Source of the DNA: Bacillota bacterium
GTDB lineage: Bacteria; Bacillota; UBA4882; UBA8346
Assembly: GCA_023429995.1 (NCBI GenBank)
Contig: JAEZCE010000087.1
Location: 14,840 to 78,839 of the forward strand
DNA: 64,000 nt
Direction of reading: 5' to 3'
The notes under the pieces are model-generated. The model was not told the origin of the DNA and did not search any database. It was given only the letters and a program-made list of their open reading frames with translations. The position numbers and the translations under genes are program-made. Position 1 is the stretch's first letter, and every line of letters starts with the position of its first letter. This document shows positions 1 through 7,284 of this stretch, piece by piece.

Positions 1-268
1 GATACCAATCCTTTACGGCGGTATTTGTTCGGTGGGAATTGCCTATACGCTTCAAGTTTTCGGCCAAAAACATGCCAAACCTTCTCACGCAGCCATCATT
101 ATGAGTATGGAAAGTGTATTCGCAAGTCTGGGCGGATTGCTCATCTTACACGAAAATCTGGGGATTAGAGGCTATCTAGGGTGCCTGCTCATGCTATTGG
201 GAATGTTGATCGCCCAACTTCCGAATATTGTCACAAAACATGCCGACACTAGAATTTCCACAACGTAA
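1..268 (+). CDS. EamA/DMT-family transporter, C-terminal end (partial)
   Basis: The open frame runs in from the window edge (frame beginning at base 2) and ends at 268, so only about 88 C-terminal residues are visible. They form two to three hydrophobic segments. A conserved-looking stretch (SMESVFASLGGLLILHE) resembles the last helices of EamA/RhaT drug/metabolite transporters, where an E-x-x-F-A motif precedes the final helix pair. The substrate cannot be told. A strong hairpin terminator follows about 50 bases downstream, so this is the last gene of its transcript. Confidence 0.7.
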   Translation, partial: IPILYGGICSVGIAYTLQVFGQKHAKPSHAAIIMSMESVFASLGGLLILHENLGIRGYLGCLLMLLGMLIAQLPNIVTKHADTRISTT

Positions 269-320
269 ATTTTCCTTACCTACACTCATTCGCCACAATT
301 TAAACCTGAATGTCGCCAAA

Positions 321-348
321 AAACCGATCCTGGGAGGACCGGTTTTTC
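321..348. terminator. Bidirectional rho-independent terminator
   Basis: The stem AACCGATCC/GGACCGGTT has a short loop and is flanked by A-runs on the left and T-runs on the right. It can stop rightward transcription from the transporter and leftward transcription from the secreted protein gene at 419-949, which converge here. Confidence 0.75.
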
Positions 349-418
349 CATTTACTTATTCAAGCCGAATATTTACGAGTGAAGTGACTATCTAAGTTAA
401 TAACAGTCAATTCCCTTT

Positions 419-949
419 TTATAGATCCAATTCAATCCTGATATGAATAGCATCATCGTCTCTGCCCGGTCTTCCCCGATCCCGATCCATCCTTCGATCC
501 AACTCGTCGTCACTGGGACCCTGACGGTCATATCGTGATTCCAATCGATCCGTGAAAAATTCGGAACGAACTCTGAAATTATTGGCCCGAATGACCTCAA
601 TTGCTATTCTGCGGGCTCGCATGGAAAAGAAGATGGCGTCTTGATAATTTCGACTCATGTATAGTTGCCGAGCCCGTTGCTGGGCAACAACCGCCCGGGC
701 GAGACCAAATGAACGATGCCCACGTTCCGCAGCCCGTTGCGCCTCAAAAATAACCCCCGCTGTCCGATGAATAACATATCGGCTATCATTTTGCAGTTCC
801 CGTTCCCGGCGGTTATCACGAAATCCATCGCGGGGGCCTCCTTGAGGACCTCTGTGAGGATCGCCGAATCTCACCGGATTGGCATAAACACTCCAAGAAC
901 CGCAAAAGAAAAATATGCCGATCATCAATACGCCCAGCCATTTCTTCAT
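419..949 (-). CDS. Secreted basic, Arg/Asp-rich protein of unknown function
   Basis: A protein of 176 residues when started at the ATG at 949, which lies 10 bases after a GGAGG site; an upstream TTG is less likely. The N-terminus (KK followed by LGVLMIGIFFFC and SVYANP) is a typical cleavable signal peptide. The mature part has a Gly/Arg/Pro-rich start, an alpha-helical middle (HRTAGVIFEAQRAAERG) and a highly charged Arg/Asp-rich tail. I recognise no family. The helical part could pack as a small four-helix unit. It is monocistronic, converging on the terminator at 321-348. Confidence 0.6.
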   Translation of the reverse strand: MKKWLGVLMIGIFFFCGSWSVYANPVRFGDPHRGPQGGPRDGFRDNRRERELQNDSRYVIHRTAGVIFEAQRAAERGHRSFGLARAVVAQQRARQLYMSRNYQDAIFFSMRARRIAIEVIRANNFRVRSEFFTDRLESRYDRQGPSDDELDRRMDRDRGRPGRDDDAIHIRIELDL

Positions 950-1073
950 TGCCAAACATCCTCCTTAAATTAAAAGTCATACTTTTCTCATCCCGTAGGA
1001 TTTATATACAATATTTTCCCTTATATTCCTTCCTTTATTTCATATTTCAAATTCCAATTATAGGATTTCCCAC

Positions 1074-1244
1074 TTATTTGATCTTATGGTCTATTTTGGG
1101 GGTTTGTTTATTCAATTCATCCTGTAACTTGGAATCAAATTGTGACATAACTTCCTTAACCTGTTGATATTTCTTTATGCCCACTACCTTGTTAACCCTG
1201 GTATTGATGATAACTTCATTTATGTTCATACCATTGGCTGCCAT
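1074..1244 (-). CDS. Small hypothetical protein, 56 residues
   Basis: An ATG at 1244 is preceded by GGAGGAGATATT, a strong ribosome binding site. The product is hydrophilic, starts MAANGMNINEVIINTR and ends with a lysine-rich helix (LNKQTPKIDHKIK). There are no membrane segments or cysteines. No family is recognised. The excellent ribosome binding site and balanced composition support a real gene. It lies alone between the secreted protein gene and the protease gene. Confidence 0.5.
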   Translation of the reverse strand: MAANGMNINEVIINTRVNKVVGIKKYQQVKEVMSQFDSKLQDELNKQTPKIDHKIK

Positions 1245-1402
1245 AATATCTCCTCCGAAAGATTAAAATTCATCCTTTTTTGTATATCGGATCGCTTCCC
1301 TTGGTTTTTAATAGGACTAAAGTATCATTATTGGTTTTTTTTTACATTCAATCGTTCAAGCTTCCCTAGACTATCCCTTTTGAAAGATATGCTTTTTTCA
1401 TT

Positions 1403-2485
1403 TTACCCATGGATTTCCAAACCCGCCATTGATTTCGGTTGCCCAAAAATGAATACCCGTTCCCGGGGATTCCGATATTTTCGAATGAAGAAAATCCCCA
1501 AACCCAGCAATAACCAACCAATAAACAGTACTAGGTTTTGATTTTGCCAAAAGAAAAGTCTTTCTGCTACTATCCAGGGTGACCGATATCCATTTTTGAT
1601 CTTTTCATGCTCCAAATTTATCAAAAAACTTTTTTCCCGGGCAGCTTTCCTCGGATCGGTACGGGGATCTCCCAAAGCCAAATCACCAAAATAGGGCTGG
1701 TTATTTCCGAACAGCATCCGAAAATCCTCGGCAAATGTTTCTTCACTAGAGGCGCCCCAAGCGCCAGTATTTACTTCCCCTGGCCCATGCCAAGCGCCGC
1801 CGCGTATTTTCAAAAATTCCGCCCATAGCGCATCGCCTTGACGGTTATCCTTCGGCATAAAAGTAAAGTTAATATGATGCCCGATCTCATGATACAAGGT
1901 GACCGAGAGCTGGTTATCAATCAAGGTCTCATGAATATTCCGGGCGCTCAATAAAATATAACCCGGTCCACCCAAGCCGCTAACACCCGGTATTGCATAT
2001 GGCAATATATATATTTTTAAATCTTTCAAAAAAGCCTTGGGAACTTTATGGTGATTTAATTCCGTCAAAACCCGAATAACCTGTCCCCGCCGATAAGGCG
2101 CATTAGCATCTTTCGAGAATGGATAACCTTCCCATTGATTCTTTGCGCTATCCGTTTTGCCGTGATTCAGGTAATCCAGTAAAGAGGCTAATGATTGATA
2201 ATATTCAAATAATCGTTGACTCTCAGTGCTTGTATAGATTTTATAGCCCGGTTGACCGGTTTTCCCAAGATTCCTTTCTAAATCGCGAATTTGCTTAATA
2301 TATTGATTCATTACCAATACAAGTTGGGCTTTACTTTTTGCCTTCATCCAATCATTTTGTTTCGTCCATACAGTTTTCATTACGCTCGGATTCAACAACG
2401 AGCAGCTGTTGTTTTTTATGATAATCATGATCATCAGGCTTATGATTAGCCCAACCACGATTAAAACGACTCCATTTTTCCTCAT
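1403..2485 (-). CDS. Membrane-anchored zincin-type metalloprotease
   Basis: A protein of 360 residues with one transmembrane segment at the N-terminus (about residues 5-24) and another near the C-terminus (about 318-336), so the catalytic domain probably faces outside. The motif HEIGHH in the middle is the HExxH zinc-binding helix of zincins. A glutamate about 50 residues later (SSEETFAEDF) is a good third ligand. The layout resembles membrane-bound peptidases of Bacillota with unknown substrates. The start ATG follows AAAAGGAG. No operon partner is evident. Confidence 0.75.
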   Translation of the reverse strand: MRKNGVVLIVVGLIISLMIMIIIKNNSCSLLNPSVMKTVWTKQNDWMKAKSKAQLVLVMNQYIKQIRDLERNLGKTGQPGYKIYTSTESQRLFEYYQSLASLLDYLNHGKTDSAKNQWEGYPFSKDANAPYRRGQVIRVLTELNHHKVPKAFLKDLKIYILPYAIPGVSGLGGPGYILLSARNIHETLIDNQLSVTLYHEIGHHINFTFMPKDNRQGDALWAEFLKIRGGAWHGPGEVNTGAWGASSEETFAEDFRMLFGNNQPYFGDLALGDPRTDPRKAAREKSFLINLEHEKIKNGYRSPWIVAERLFFWQNQNLVLFIGWLLLGLGIFFIRKYRNPRERVFIFGQPKSMAGLEIHG

Positions 2486-2590
2486 GGCAAGCTCCTTTTA
2501 GCCTCATTATATCACCAAAAGTTGCATTATGTAAACTAGTGAAACGTTCTCGAAATAACTACTCAATGATTGAAAACGTTTTACTTAAGT

Positions 2591-2639
2591 AGAGCGTATC
2601 TTCCCCATTTCTGATTGCCGTTTATTTACGATACGCTCT
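2591..2639. repeat. 10-bp perfect inverted repeat downstream of the endonuclease III gene
   Basis: AGAGCGTATC at 2591-2600 is repeated as its exact reverse complement at 2630-2639 with a 29-base loop. It ends 2 bases before the stop of the leftward gene at 2641. There is no T-run on either side, so it may be an mRNA 3' stabiliser rather than a classic terminator. Confidence 0.4.
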
Positions 2640-2640
2640 G

Positions 2641-3318
2641 CTAGAAAGATTTCGAACATTCGCCATTTAATGGACAATCGTTGCAAAGAGGTTGATGCGG
2701 TCGACAGTACCGTCGGCCTAAATTGAGTAACAATATATGAAGATTTTGGTGTAACGTCGCGGGTATTTCTGATGACAAAACTTCCTGGCTCTGCTCCGGA
2801 TTTAGATTGCCCTCTATCCACCCTAATCGTTTTACGATCCGTTGAATGTGGACGTCAACCGGAAATTTAGAAAAGCCTAGTCCAAACAACAAAGTACAGG
2901 CAGCTGTTTTTGGCCCCACTCCCGGTAAATGATTCAAAAAACTCCAAGCTAGGCTGGAGTCTTCTTTCAAAGAGTCCAGCGAACAGATCCCGAATTTATT
3001 CTGTATTTCTTGAAGAACTGCCATCATTGTCTTGGCTTTTTGCTTTGCCAATCCGGCGGAATGAATTGTTTCCATTAACCGTTCTTCTCCACTTTGTAAT
3101 ACTTCTTCCGGTTCCGAATATACCTTTTTAAAATTCTGCCAAGCTCGCAGAGCATTTCCATCCGAGGTGGCCTGGGTTAAAATGGTAGCCAGCAACACTT
3201 CCACTGCAGAACTGGTATAGGCCAAAGGACTACTCTGATGCAACGTATCCGGCTCTCCCAGATCATTCCGCAGCATATTCAGTACCTTTACATAATACTG
3301 ATCATCAAATTTTTTCAT
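2641..3318 (-). CDS. Endonuclease III-like DNA glycosylase (HhH-GPD, 4Fe-4S)
   Basis: A 225-residue base-excision repair enzyme. The helix-hairpin-helix LPGVGPKTA contains the catalytic lysine position of Nth-type bifunctional glycosylases, and VDVHIQR supplies the conserved aspartate. The C-terminus carries the four cysteines of the iron-sulfur loop in the order C-x6-C-x2-C-x5-C (CRPHQPLCNDCPLNGEC). The protein is of usual Nth length, although the N-terminal part diverges from well-known Nth sequences, so it may belong to an endonuclease III-related subfamily. It is transcribed alone. Confidence 0.88.
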   Translation of the reverse strand: MKKFDDQYYVKVLNMLRNDLGEPDTLHQSSPLAYTSSAVEVLLATILTQATSDGNALRAWQNFKKVYSEPEEVLQSGEERLMETIHSAGLAKQKAKTMMAVLQEIQNKFGICSLDSLKEDSSLAWSFLNHLPGVGPKTAACTLLFGLGFSKFPVDVHIQRIVKRLGWIEGNLNPEQSQEVLSSEIPATLHQNLHILLLNLGRRYCRPHQPLCNDCPLNGECSKSF

Positions 3319-3647
3319 GTTTCCATTATATCAAAAGGAAAGGGACAAAACCAAAACTTTTAAAAACCGACATATTTATCTTATATCCGGCATTTTATTA
3401 CGATGATAAATTAAATTTTACCGTTACATTAAATTGCATCACCAATCCGTTAATTATCGGCTAATTTCGCCTATTATCGATACAGGAATATCATTTCAAA
3501 CCGCGAATCTTATAAACTTAAATTGGGCTACGATGAATCAAAGATATACGATGAACAATGGATGGTTTATTAAATACAGGGAGACCTTTTCTCTATGGAT
3601 TCATTTTGGGCCCACAATGAATTAGAATTTAAAAGGAGCGTTTTTTC
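3319..3647. other. Intergenic region, nothing recognised
   Basis: This is an AT-rich stretch between divergently transcribed genes (the glycosylase leftward, the CheC-like gene rightward). It must hold both promoters, but I see no distinctive operator, RNA or coding fragment. Confidence 0.6.
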
Positions 3648-4286
3648 ATGCTTAACATCGCCATTGAACAAAACGGAGCCAGTATTCAAGAAAATTATTT
3701 TTTACCCCCCCAAGAAATTAAGAAACTCTATGAAGTTGCTCAAAGAGGGGCTGCCGAATCCGTTAACTCCCTTCGGGATTTTTTAGGAAGCTACAATGAT
3801 ATCCATTTAAATTGCCTATCTTTTCTTCCATTAACCATGATGATTGATCGTATCAAAATGTTTTATTCCAATCATCTTGGTTATCATATGCGTTTCTCAG
3901 GAGAAATCAGCGGGGAAATCTATACTTTTTTTAGGGAATCGGACGCCATCTTTTTTGTCGATAAAATCAACGGTCACCGAAAAATCAAAAATCTCAGCGA
4001 CATTAATCGGGTTGAGATTTCCTTTTTAGCTGAATTGGTCAATATTTTATCCAATGCCTTTTGGCGGACTTTGACTGAAAAAACTTCCTTGAAATGGTGG
4101 TTTACTCCTCCTACCCGTGTTAACGAATTGGATCGGTCATTGGCTTATTCGGCTAAAGTTTACGCCATCGATAGCTTATTGATCCACTTTGAATATTTAA
4201 TCCCCAATTTAGAGATTCGCATTCAAATGGTCATGATGCCTACAGAAAATACCCTCAAAAAAATATTGGAAAAATTAAATATCTAA
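3648..4286 (+). CDS. CheC/CheX-like protein
   Basis: A 212-residue protein with two related halves. Each has the helix seen in CheC/FliY/CheX proteins: here VEISFLAELVNILSNAF resembles the E-x2-N-I-x3 phosphatase helix, followed by a strand with PP (WWFTPPTRV). The acidic/Asn pair (E and N) in that helix is the usual CheY-P dephosphorylation signature. In the first half the equivalent site is degraded. CheC proteins act in chemotaxis adaptation, but no other chemotaxis gene lies nearby, so its target may be another response regulator. AGGAG lies 9 bases before the ATG. Confidence 0.62.
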   Translation: MLNIAIEQNGASIQENYFLPPQEIKKLYEVAQRGAAESVNSLRDFLGSYNDIHLNCLSFLPLTMMIDRIKMFYSNHLGYHMRFSGEISGEIYTFFRESDAIFFVDKINGHRKIKNLSDINRVEISFLAELVNILSNAFWRTLTEKTSLKWWFTPPTRVNELDRSLAYSAKVYAIDSLLIHFEYLIPNLEIRIQMVMMPTENTLKKILEKLNI

Positions 4287-4382
4287 TTTACCTTTTTCTT
4301 TTCAAAACAACATTTGGGACCCCTGTATTTTCTAATTCCGATGATGGAATAATAAAAAAAACATCTGAGGAAGTGGAGCCCA

Positions 4383-4850
4383 TTGAAAAAAATTCATTTG
4401 CGACTCATGATCGTTCTTCTGGTTATTGGAACGACTGCCGGAATCTTTTCATTATGGCGGGATGCATCAGCCGCACCGAAGGCTATAAGTTATCGTGGCG
4501 GAAGCGATTTGCTGGCCAGGATTATTCAAGCCGAAGCAGGCGCCGAACCTTATCTCGGACAAGTCGCTGTCGGAGCTGTAATCTTGAATCGCATTCAAAA
4601 TGCCAGATTCCCAAAAACAATAGCCGGAGTTGTTTACCAACCTCATGCTTTTGAATCCGTAAGCAATGGCCAATTTAATAAACCGCCTACTAATTCCGCC
4701 CGCAAAGCAGCCCGTGCGGCATTGGGGGGATGGGATCCGTCCGGGGGAGCGCTCTTTTTCTATAACCCTTCAAAAGTATTGTCCCCTACGTCTTATGTTT
4801 GGACGCGTCGTACCATCCAAAAGATAGGGCGACATCTTTTTGCCAAATAA
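4383..4850 (+). CDS. Spore cortex-lytic type cell wall hydrolase (SleB-like)
   Basis: A 155-residue secreted enzyme starting at TTG (4383), behind GAGGAAGTGGAG. A signal peptide (LRLMIVLLVIGTTAGIFSLW) is followed directly by the Hydrolase_2/SleB catalytic domain. The stretch IIQAEAGAEPYLGQVAVGA is the conserved core with the catalytic glutamate (IIQAEA), and VILNRIQN and PHAFESVSNGQ are further family motifs. SleB enzymes cleave muramic-delta-lactam-containing peptidoglycan. No N-terminal peptidoglycan-binding repeat is present, so this is a short form like CwlJ. It supports an endospore-forming host. Confidence 0.88.
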   Translation: MKKIHLRLMIVLLVIGTTAGIFSLWRDASAAPKAISYRGGSDLLARIIQAEAGAEPYLGQVAVGAVILNRIQNARFPKTIAGVVYQPHAFESVSNGQFNKPPTNSARKAARAALGGWDPSGGALFFYNPSKVLSPTSYVWTRRTIQKIGRHLFAK

Positions 4851-4948
4851 ACTCCCGGTTCAGATTGTAATGAGAAAATTTTGCAGGAAATCCATACTCC
4901 TTCTAGAAGTAAAGTATCTTAATGTTAATCTCTGGGAGGAGGATCAAA

Positions 4949-5392
4949 GTGACTTTAAAAGAAAAGTTGCAAGAAGATTTAAAAACTGCCATGAAAAACA
5001 AGGATACCGTTAGACTCTCGGTTATCCGGTTGGCCAAAGCGGCAGTCATGAATCTGGAAATAGCGCGTGGTCATCAATTAAGCGATGAAGAAGTCATCGA
5101 GGTATTAGCCAAAGAATTGAAGCAGAGAAATGATTCCCTGGTGGAGTTTGAAAAGGCAGGCCGTAAGGATCTTGTAGAAAATCTTCAGAAAGAAATCCTA
5201 ATCGTTCAAGAATATTTACCCGCTCCATTATCTGAAACCGAAGTGCGAAAACTTATTGAGGAAGTTATTGCCGAGGTTGGCGCTTCCAGTAAAAAAGACC
5301 TGAATAAAGTCATGCCTGTATTAATGCCAAAAGTTAAAGGAAGAACCGACGGTAAATTAGTCAATCAAATCGTAAATTCGTTGCTTCAATAA
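4949..5392 (+). CDS. yqeY: GatB/YqeY-domain protein
   Basis: A 147-residue YqeY-family protein. The GTG at 4949 is chosen because GGGAGGAGG precedes it at normal spacing; a longer frame to 4922 has no such site. The sequence follows the family throughout: LKEKLQEDLKTAMKNKD, then SDEEVIEVLAKELKQR, EIxIxxxYLP (here EILIVQEYLPAPLS) and VMPVLMPKVKGRTDG. YqeY resembles the tail domain of the GatB amidotransferase subunit that contacts tRNA. The exact role of the stand-alone protein is unsettled. The terminator at 5431 ends the transcript. Confidence 0.93.
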   Translation: MTLKEKLQEDLKTAMKNKDTVRLSVIRLAKAAVMNLEIARGHQLSDEEVIEVLAKELKQRNDSLVEFEKAGRKDLVENLQKEILIVQEYLPAPLSETEVRKLIEEVIAEVGASSKKDLNKVMPVLMPKVKGRTDGKLVNQIVNSLLQ

Positions 5393-5430
5393 TTGCAATG
5401 CAATTGAATAAAATAGGTCTGTAAAGAAAA

Positions 5431-5454
5431 AAAGCCCCTTAAAGGGGCTTTTGG
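5431..5454. terminator. Bidirectional rho-independent terminator
   Basis: The stem AAAGCCCCTT/AAGGGGCTTT is near perfect, with A-run and T-run flanks, between the convergent yqeY and ferredoxin genes. Confidence 0.85.
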
Positions 5455-5465
5455 GGTCTTAGGTC

Positions 5466-5636
5466 TTAGCCTTGAGTTGGTGCTCCAACAGGGCAAACAT
5501 CGGCGCAAGAACCACATTCGGTACATTTGCTAGGGTCTATAACATACTTATCCGAACCTTCGCTGATAGCTTCAACCGGGCACTCAGATTGGCAAGCGCC
5601 GCAACTGATGCAATCATCACTAATTTTATAACTCAT
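5466..5636 (-). CDS. 2[4Fe-4S] ferredoxin
   Basis: A 56-residue clostridial-type ferredoxin reading MSYKISDDCISCGACQSECP from an ATG at 5636 behind TAGGAGGGG. Two C-x2-C-x2-C-x3-C-P motifs (CISCGACQSECP and CTECGSCADVCP) bind two 4Fe-4S clusters, and the two halves are internally duplicated. It is a cytosolic low-potential electron carrier and points to an anaerobic metabolism. It is monocistronic and ends in the shared terminator with yqeY. Confidence 0.95.
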   Translation of the reverse strand: MSYKISDDCISCGACQSECPVEAISEGSDKYVIDPSKCTECGSCADVCPVGAPTQG

Positions 5637-5822
5637 TGAAACCCCTCCTAGTCTTAATTTAGATACTCATCATACCTAAATATATGATTGATGAACACGA
5701 TTATGAATTTCGACCAGAGAGCAAAAAATCCTTTTTTATCACCCATTTTTTTTGTGCTTTTCATCAATTATTCATCTATCTTGGAAGGAAAATAATACTC
5801 AACATTTTCCTTTACTGCACTC

Positions 5823-5851
5823 TTGATTTTTCAAACTACTTAGAGTATAAT
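5823..5851 (+). promoter_or_regulatory. Sigma-70 type promoter for tRNA-Gly
   Basis: TTGATT at 5823-5828 and TATAAT at 5846-5851 are separated by exactly 17 bases. The tRNA begins 12 bases after the -10 box. Confidence 0.8.
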
Positions 5852-5863
5852 ATTTTGTACAAT

Positions 5864-5938
5864 GCGGGTGTGGCTCAGTGGTAGAGCATCGGCTTCCCAA
5901 GCCGAGGACCGCGGGTTCGAATCCCGTCGCCCGCTCCA
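5864..5938 (+). tRNA. tRNA-Gly (anticodon CCC)
   Basis: A complete cloverleaf: acceptor GCGGGTG pairs with CGCCCGC (one G-U), the anticodon stem TCGGC/GCCGA encloses a TTCCCAA loop with anticodon CCC, the T arm contains GTTCGAATC, and CCA is encoded at 5936-5938. Confidence 0.95.
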
Positions 5939-5994
5939 AATGTTATCAACTTCTGGGCTATCCTGGAAGTTTTTTCATGATTTCATCGATTTCG

Positions 5995-6023
5995 TTGATT
6001 TCACAAGTGAGACATGGTACAAT
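5995..6023 (+). promoter_or_regulatory. Sigma-70 type promoter for tRNA-Thr
   Basis: TTGATT at 5995-6000 and TACAAT at 6018-6023 have a 17-base spacer, 14 bases before the tRNA. It stays intact after prophage integration because the crossover lies downstream. Confidence 0.75.
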
Positions 6024-6037
6024 ATTATATATTTCAT

Positions 6038-6112
6038 GCTGGTGTAGCTCAATGGCAGAGCAGCGGTATCGTAAACCGCAGGTTGAAGGTTCGACTCCTT
6101 TCACCAGCTCCA
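6038..6112 (+). tRNA. tRNA-Thr (anticodon CGT), prophage attachment target
   Basis: Acceptor GCTGGTG pairs with CACCAGC, the anticodon stem GCGGT/ACCGC holds loop ATCGTAA (anticodon CGT), and CCA is encoded at 6110-6112. From base 6064 onward the gene is duplicated exactly at 49211. Prophage integration therefore occurred in the anticodon arm-to-3' end region, and the left copy remains a full tRNA. Confidence 0.95.
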
Positions 6113-6120
6113 AACTTTCA
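6064..6120 (+). repeat. attL: 57-bp direct repeat with attR
   Basis: Bases 6064-6120 are identical to 49211-49267. The repeat covers the 3' part of tRNA-Thr plus 8 bases beyond the CCA. It marks the left boundary of a 43.2-kb prophage. Confidence 0.95.
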
Positions 6121-6431
6121 CCTATTTTAAAAAGCTAGTTTTGCCACAAAAACGCCACAAACTTTCAAAACTCCCGTCAATACTCATTTATTTAAAAAAT
6201 CGGATGGCTAAGATCCCTTTTCTCATAAGCGCCTTTAAAATAATGGCATCTCCATTGGTTTTTTCCTGTACCTCTTCAATAAAGCTCCCATTTATTCTAA
6301 AAATACAATCTTCTTATCTTTATTCTACACTTACCAAACCAGTTCTCATTTTATGCGAGAATCTTACTTGCAGGACATTCTGTAAAGACATAGAAAAATA
6401 TTTACATTAAAAGAATAAGGAGGAAGTTAAT
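6121..6431. other. Left prophage end, non-coding, with integrase arm-type sites
   Basis: The octamer GCCACAAA occurs twice at 6143-6150 and 6154-6161, 11 bases apart. The same pair at the same spacing occurs at 49093-49100 and 49104-49111 inside the right end. These are good candidates for integrase arm-binding sites. The rest shows only short, atypical open frames and no gene I can support. It should also hold the promoter of the gene at 6432. Confidence 0.6.
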
Positions 6432-6896
6432 GTGAAGAAATTGCTATTATCCATTCTGCTGATTTTAATTATCTTCCCACATAATTCTATTTTCGCCGAA
6501 GTAGAAAAAGTACCTATTACGGTACTCAATTTGAGCACTAATTTAATAGGGGATAAGGTCATCGATAGATATATGGGAATGCTAAAAAGATGTGACGACA
6601 TTACATTAATTGAACCATCGCAAAAGGTTTTACCCATAATGTTCGTAGTAATATCAACAACCGACAGCACACTTAATGATATAACCCTTAATTCCGCTAT
6701 TTCGTATTCGATAACCTGGATGTGTTACCTTAATGCCTATCAACCAGCTCCCTATTGTTTGAATAATGGTTGCGATAGTGGACTATGCACAGATTCTTCA
6801 ATTGATCAAACAGCAGAGCGGATGATGGTGAGAACAGATGAAGCAATCAAGGAATTTTATAGCATGAGAAAAACCAGCGCATTAATTCAACAATAA
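6432..6896 (+). CDS. Secreted small protein, prophage moron candidate
   Basis: A 154-residue protein starting at GTG (6432) behind AGGAGG. KKLLLSILLILIIFPHNSIFA is a clear signal peptide with cleavage after FA. The mature part has several cysteines in a cluster (CYLNAY, PYCLNNGCDSGLC), suggesting disulfides or metal binding. It is one of the few rightward genes of the prophage, sits at its extreme left end and faces the phage operons. Such placement is typical of lysogenic conversion genes (morons). I do not recognise the family. Confidence 0.6.
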   Translation: MKKLLLSILLILIIFPHNSIFAEVEKVPITVLNLSTNLIGDKVIDRYMGMLKRCDDITLIEPSQKVLPIMFVVISTTDSTLNDITLNSAISYSITWMCYLNAYQPAPYCLNNGCDSGLCTDSSIDQTAERMMVRTDEAIKEFYSMRKTSALIQQ

Positions 6897-6920
6897 CGAA
6901 AGTACTCTGAAACTTAATAA

Positions 6921-6947
6921 AACCCCCGACTTAATTGTCGGAGGTTT
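6921..6947 (-). terminator. Terminator of the partition operon
   Basis: The stem AACCTCCGAC/GTCGGGGGTT (read on the minus strand) is followed by TTTATT. It lies just past the stop codon of the ParR-like gene at 6951 and may also stop the convergent moron gene. Confidence 0.7.
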
Positions 6948-6950
6948 CAC

Positions 6951-7283
6951 TTATAACCCATACCTACTTTTTAATAACCCTTTATTTACCGCCTTGACTT
7001 CCGGCTTTTCCTCGACCTCCCGAACCGCCCCCTCAATTTCCTCAATCTCGATTAATGCTGCTTCTTCCATGGGGGCGGTTGATGCCGCCACTTTCAACCC
7101 TGCAAGTTGTTGCCGGATAGCCGCCAACTCCCCCAATATCCTGTCTTGGTTCTGGCAATCTCCTTCAATTAACCTTCGGATCGCCTCGGAATAATCCTTC
7201 CCTTCGTTGGTCAAATCCAGGAACCATTGATGCACTTTGGGGTGTTTCTCGTCATCATATTTAAAACTTTTATGTACAATCAT
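6951..7283 (-). CDS. ParR-like partition adaptor protein
   Basis: A 110-residue protein directly downstream of the actin-like gene, with 1 base between its start and the partner's stop. The N-terminal 45 residues (MIVHKSFKYDDEKHPKVHQW, then SEAIRRLIEG) look like a ribbon-helix-helix DNA-binding domain. The rest is a charged helix and an acidic Glu-rich linker that ends in a basic tail (LLKSRYGL). This matches ParR/StbB proteins, which bind the centromere and cap ParM filaments with their C-terminus. Assignment rests on size, fold guess and position, because ParR sequences diverge strongly. Confidence 0.62.
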   Translation of the reverse strand: MIVHKSFKYDDEKHPKVHQWFLDLTNEGKDYSEAIRRLIEGDCQNQDRILGELAAIRQQLAGLKVAASTAPMEEAALIEIEEIEGAVREVEEKPEVKAVNKGLLKSRYGL

Positions 7284-7284
7284 G

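Noticed and set aside
1164..1541. Rightward open frame of 125 codons
   Set aside because: It lies opposite the metalloprotease gene and a small leftward gene with a strong ribosome binding site; its own composition (many Phe/Cys/Trp, no start signal) is that of a shadow frame.
6141..6410. Rightward frame of 89 codons at the left prophage end
   Set aside because: No ribosome binding site, atypical composition, and it spans the probable integrase arm sites.
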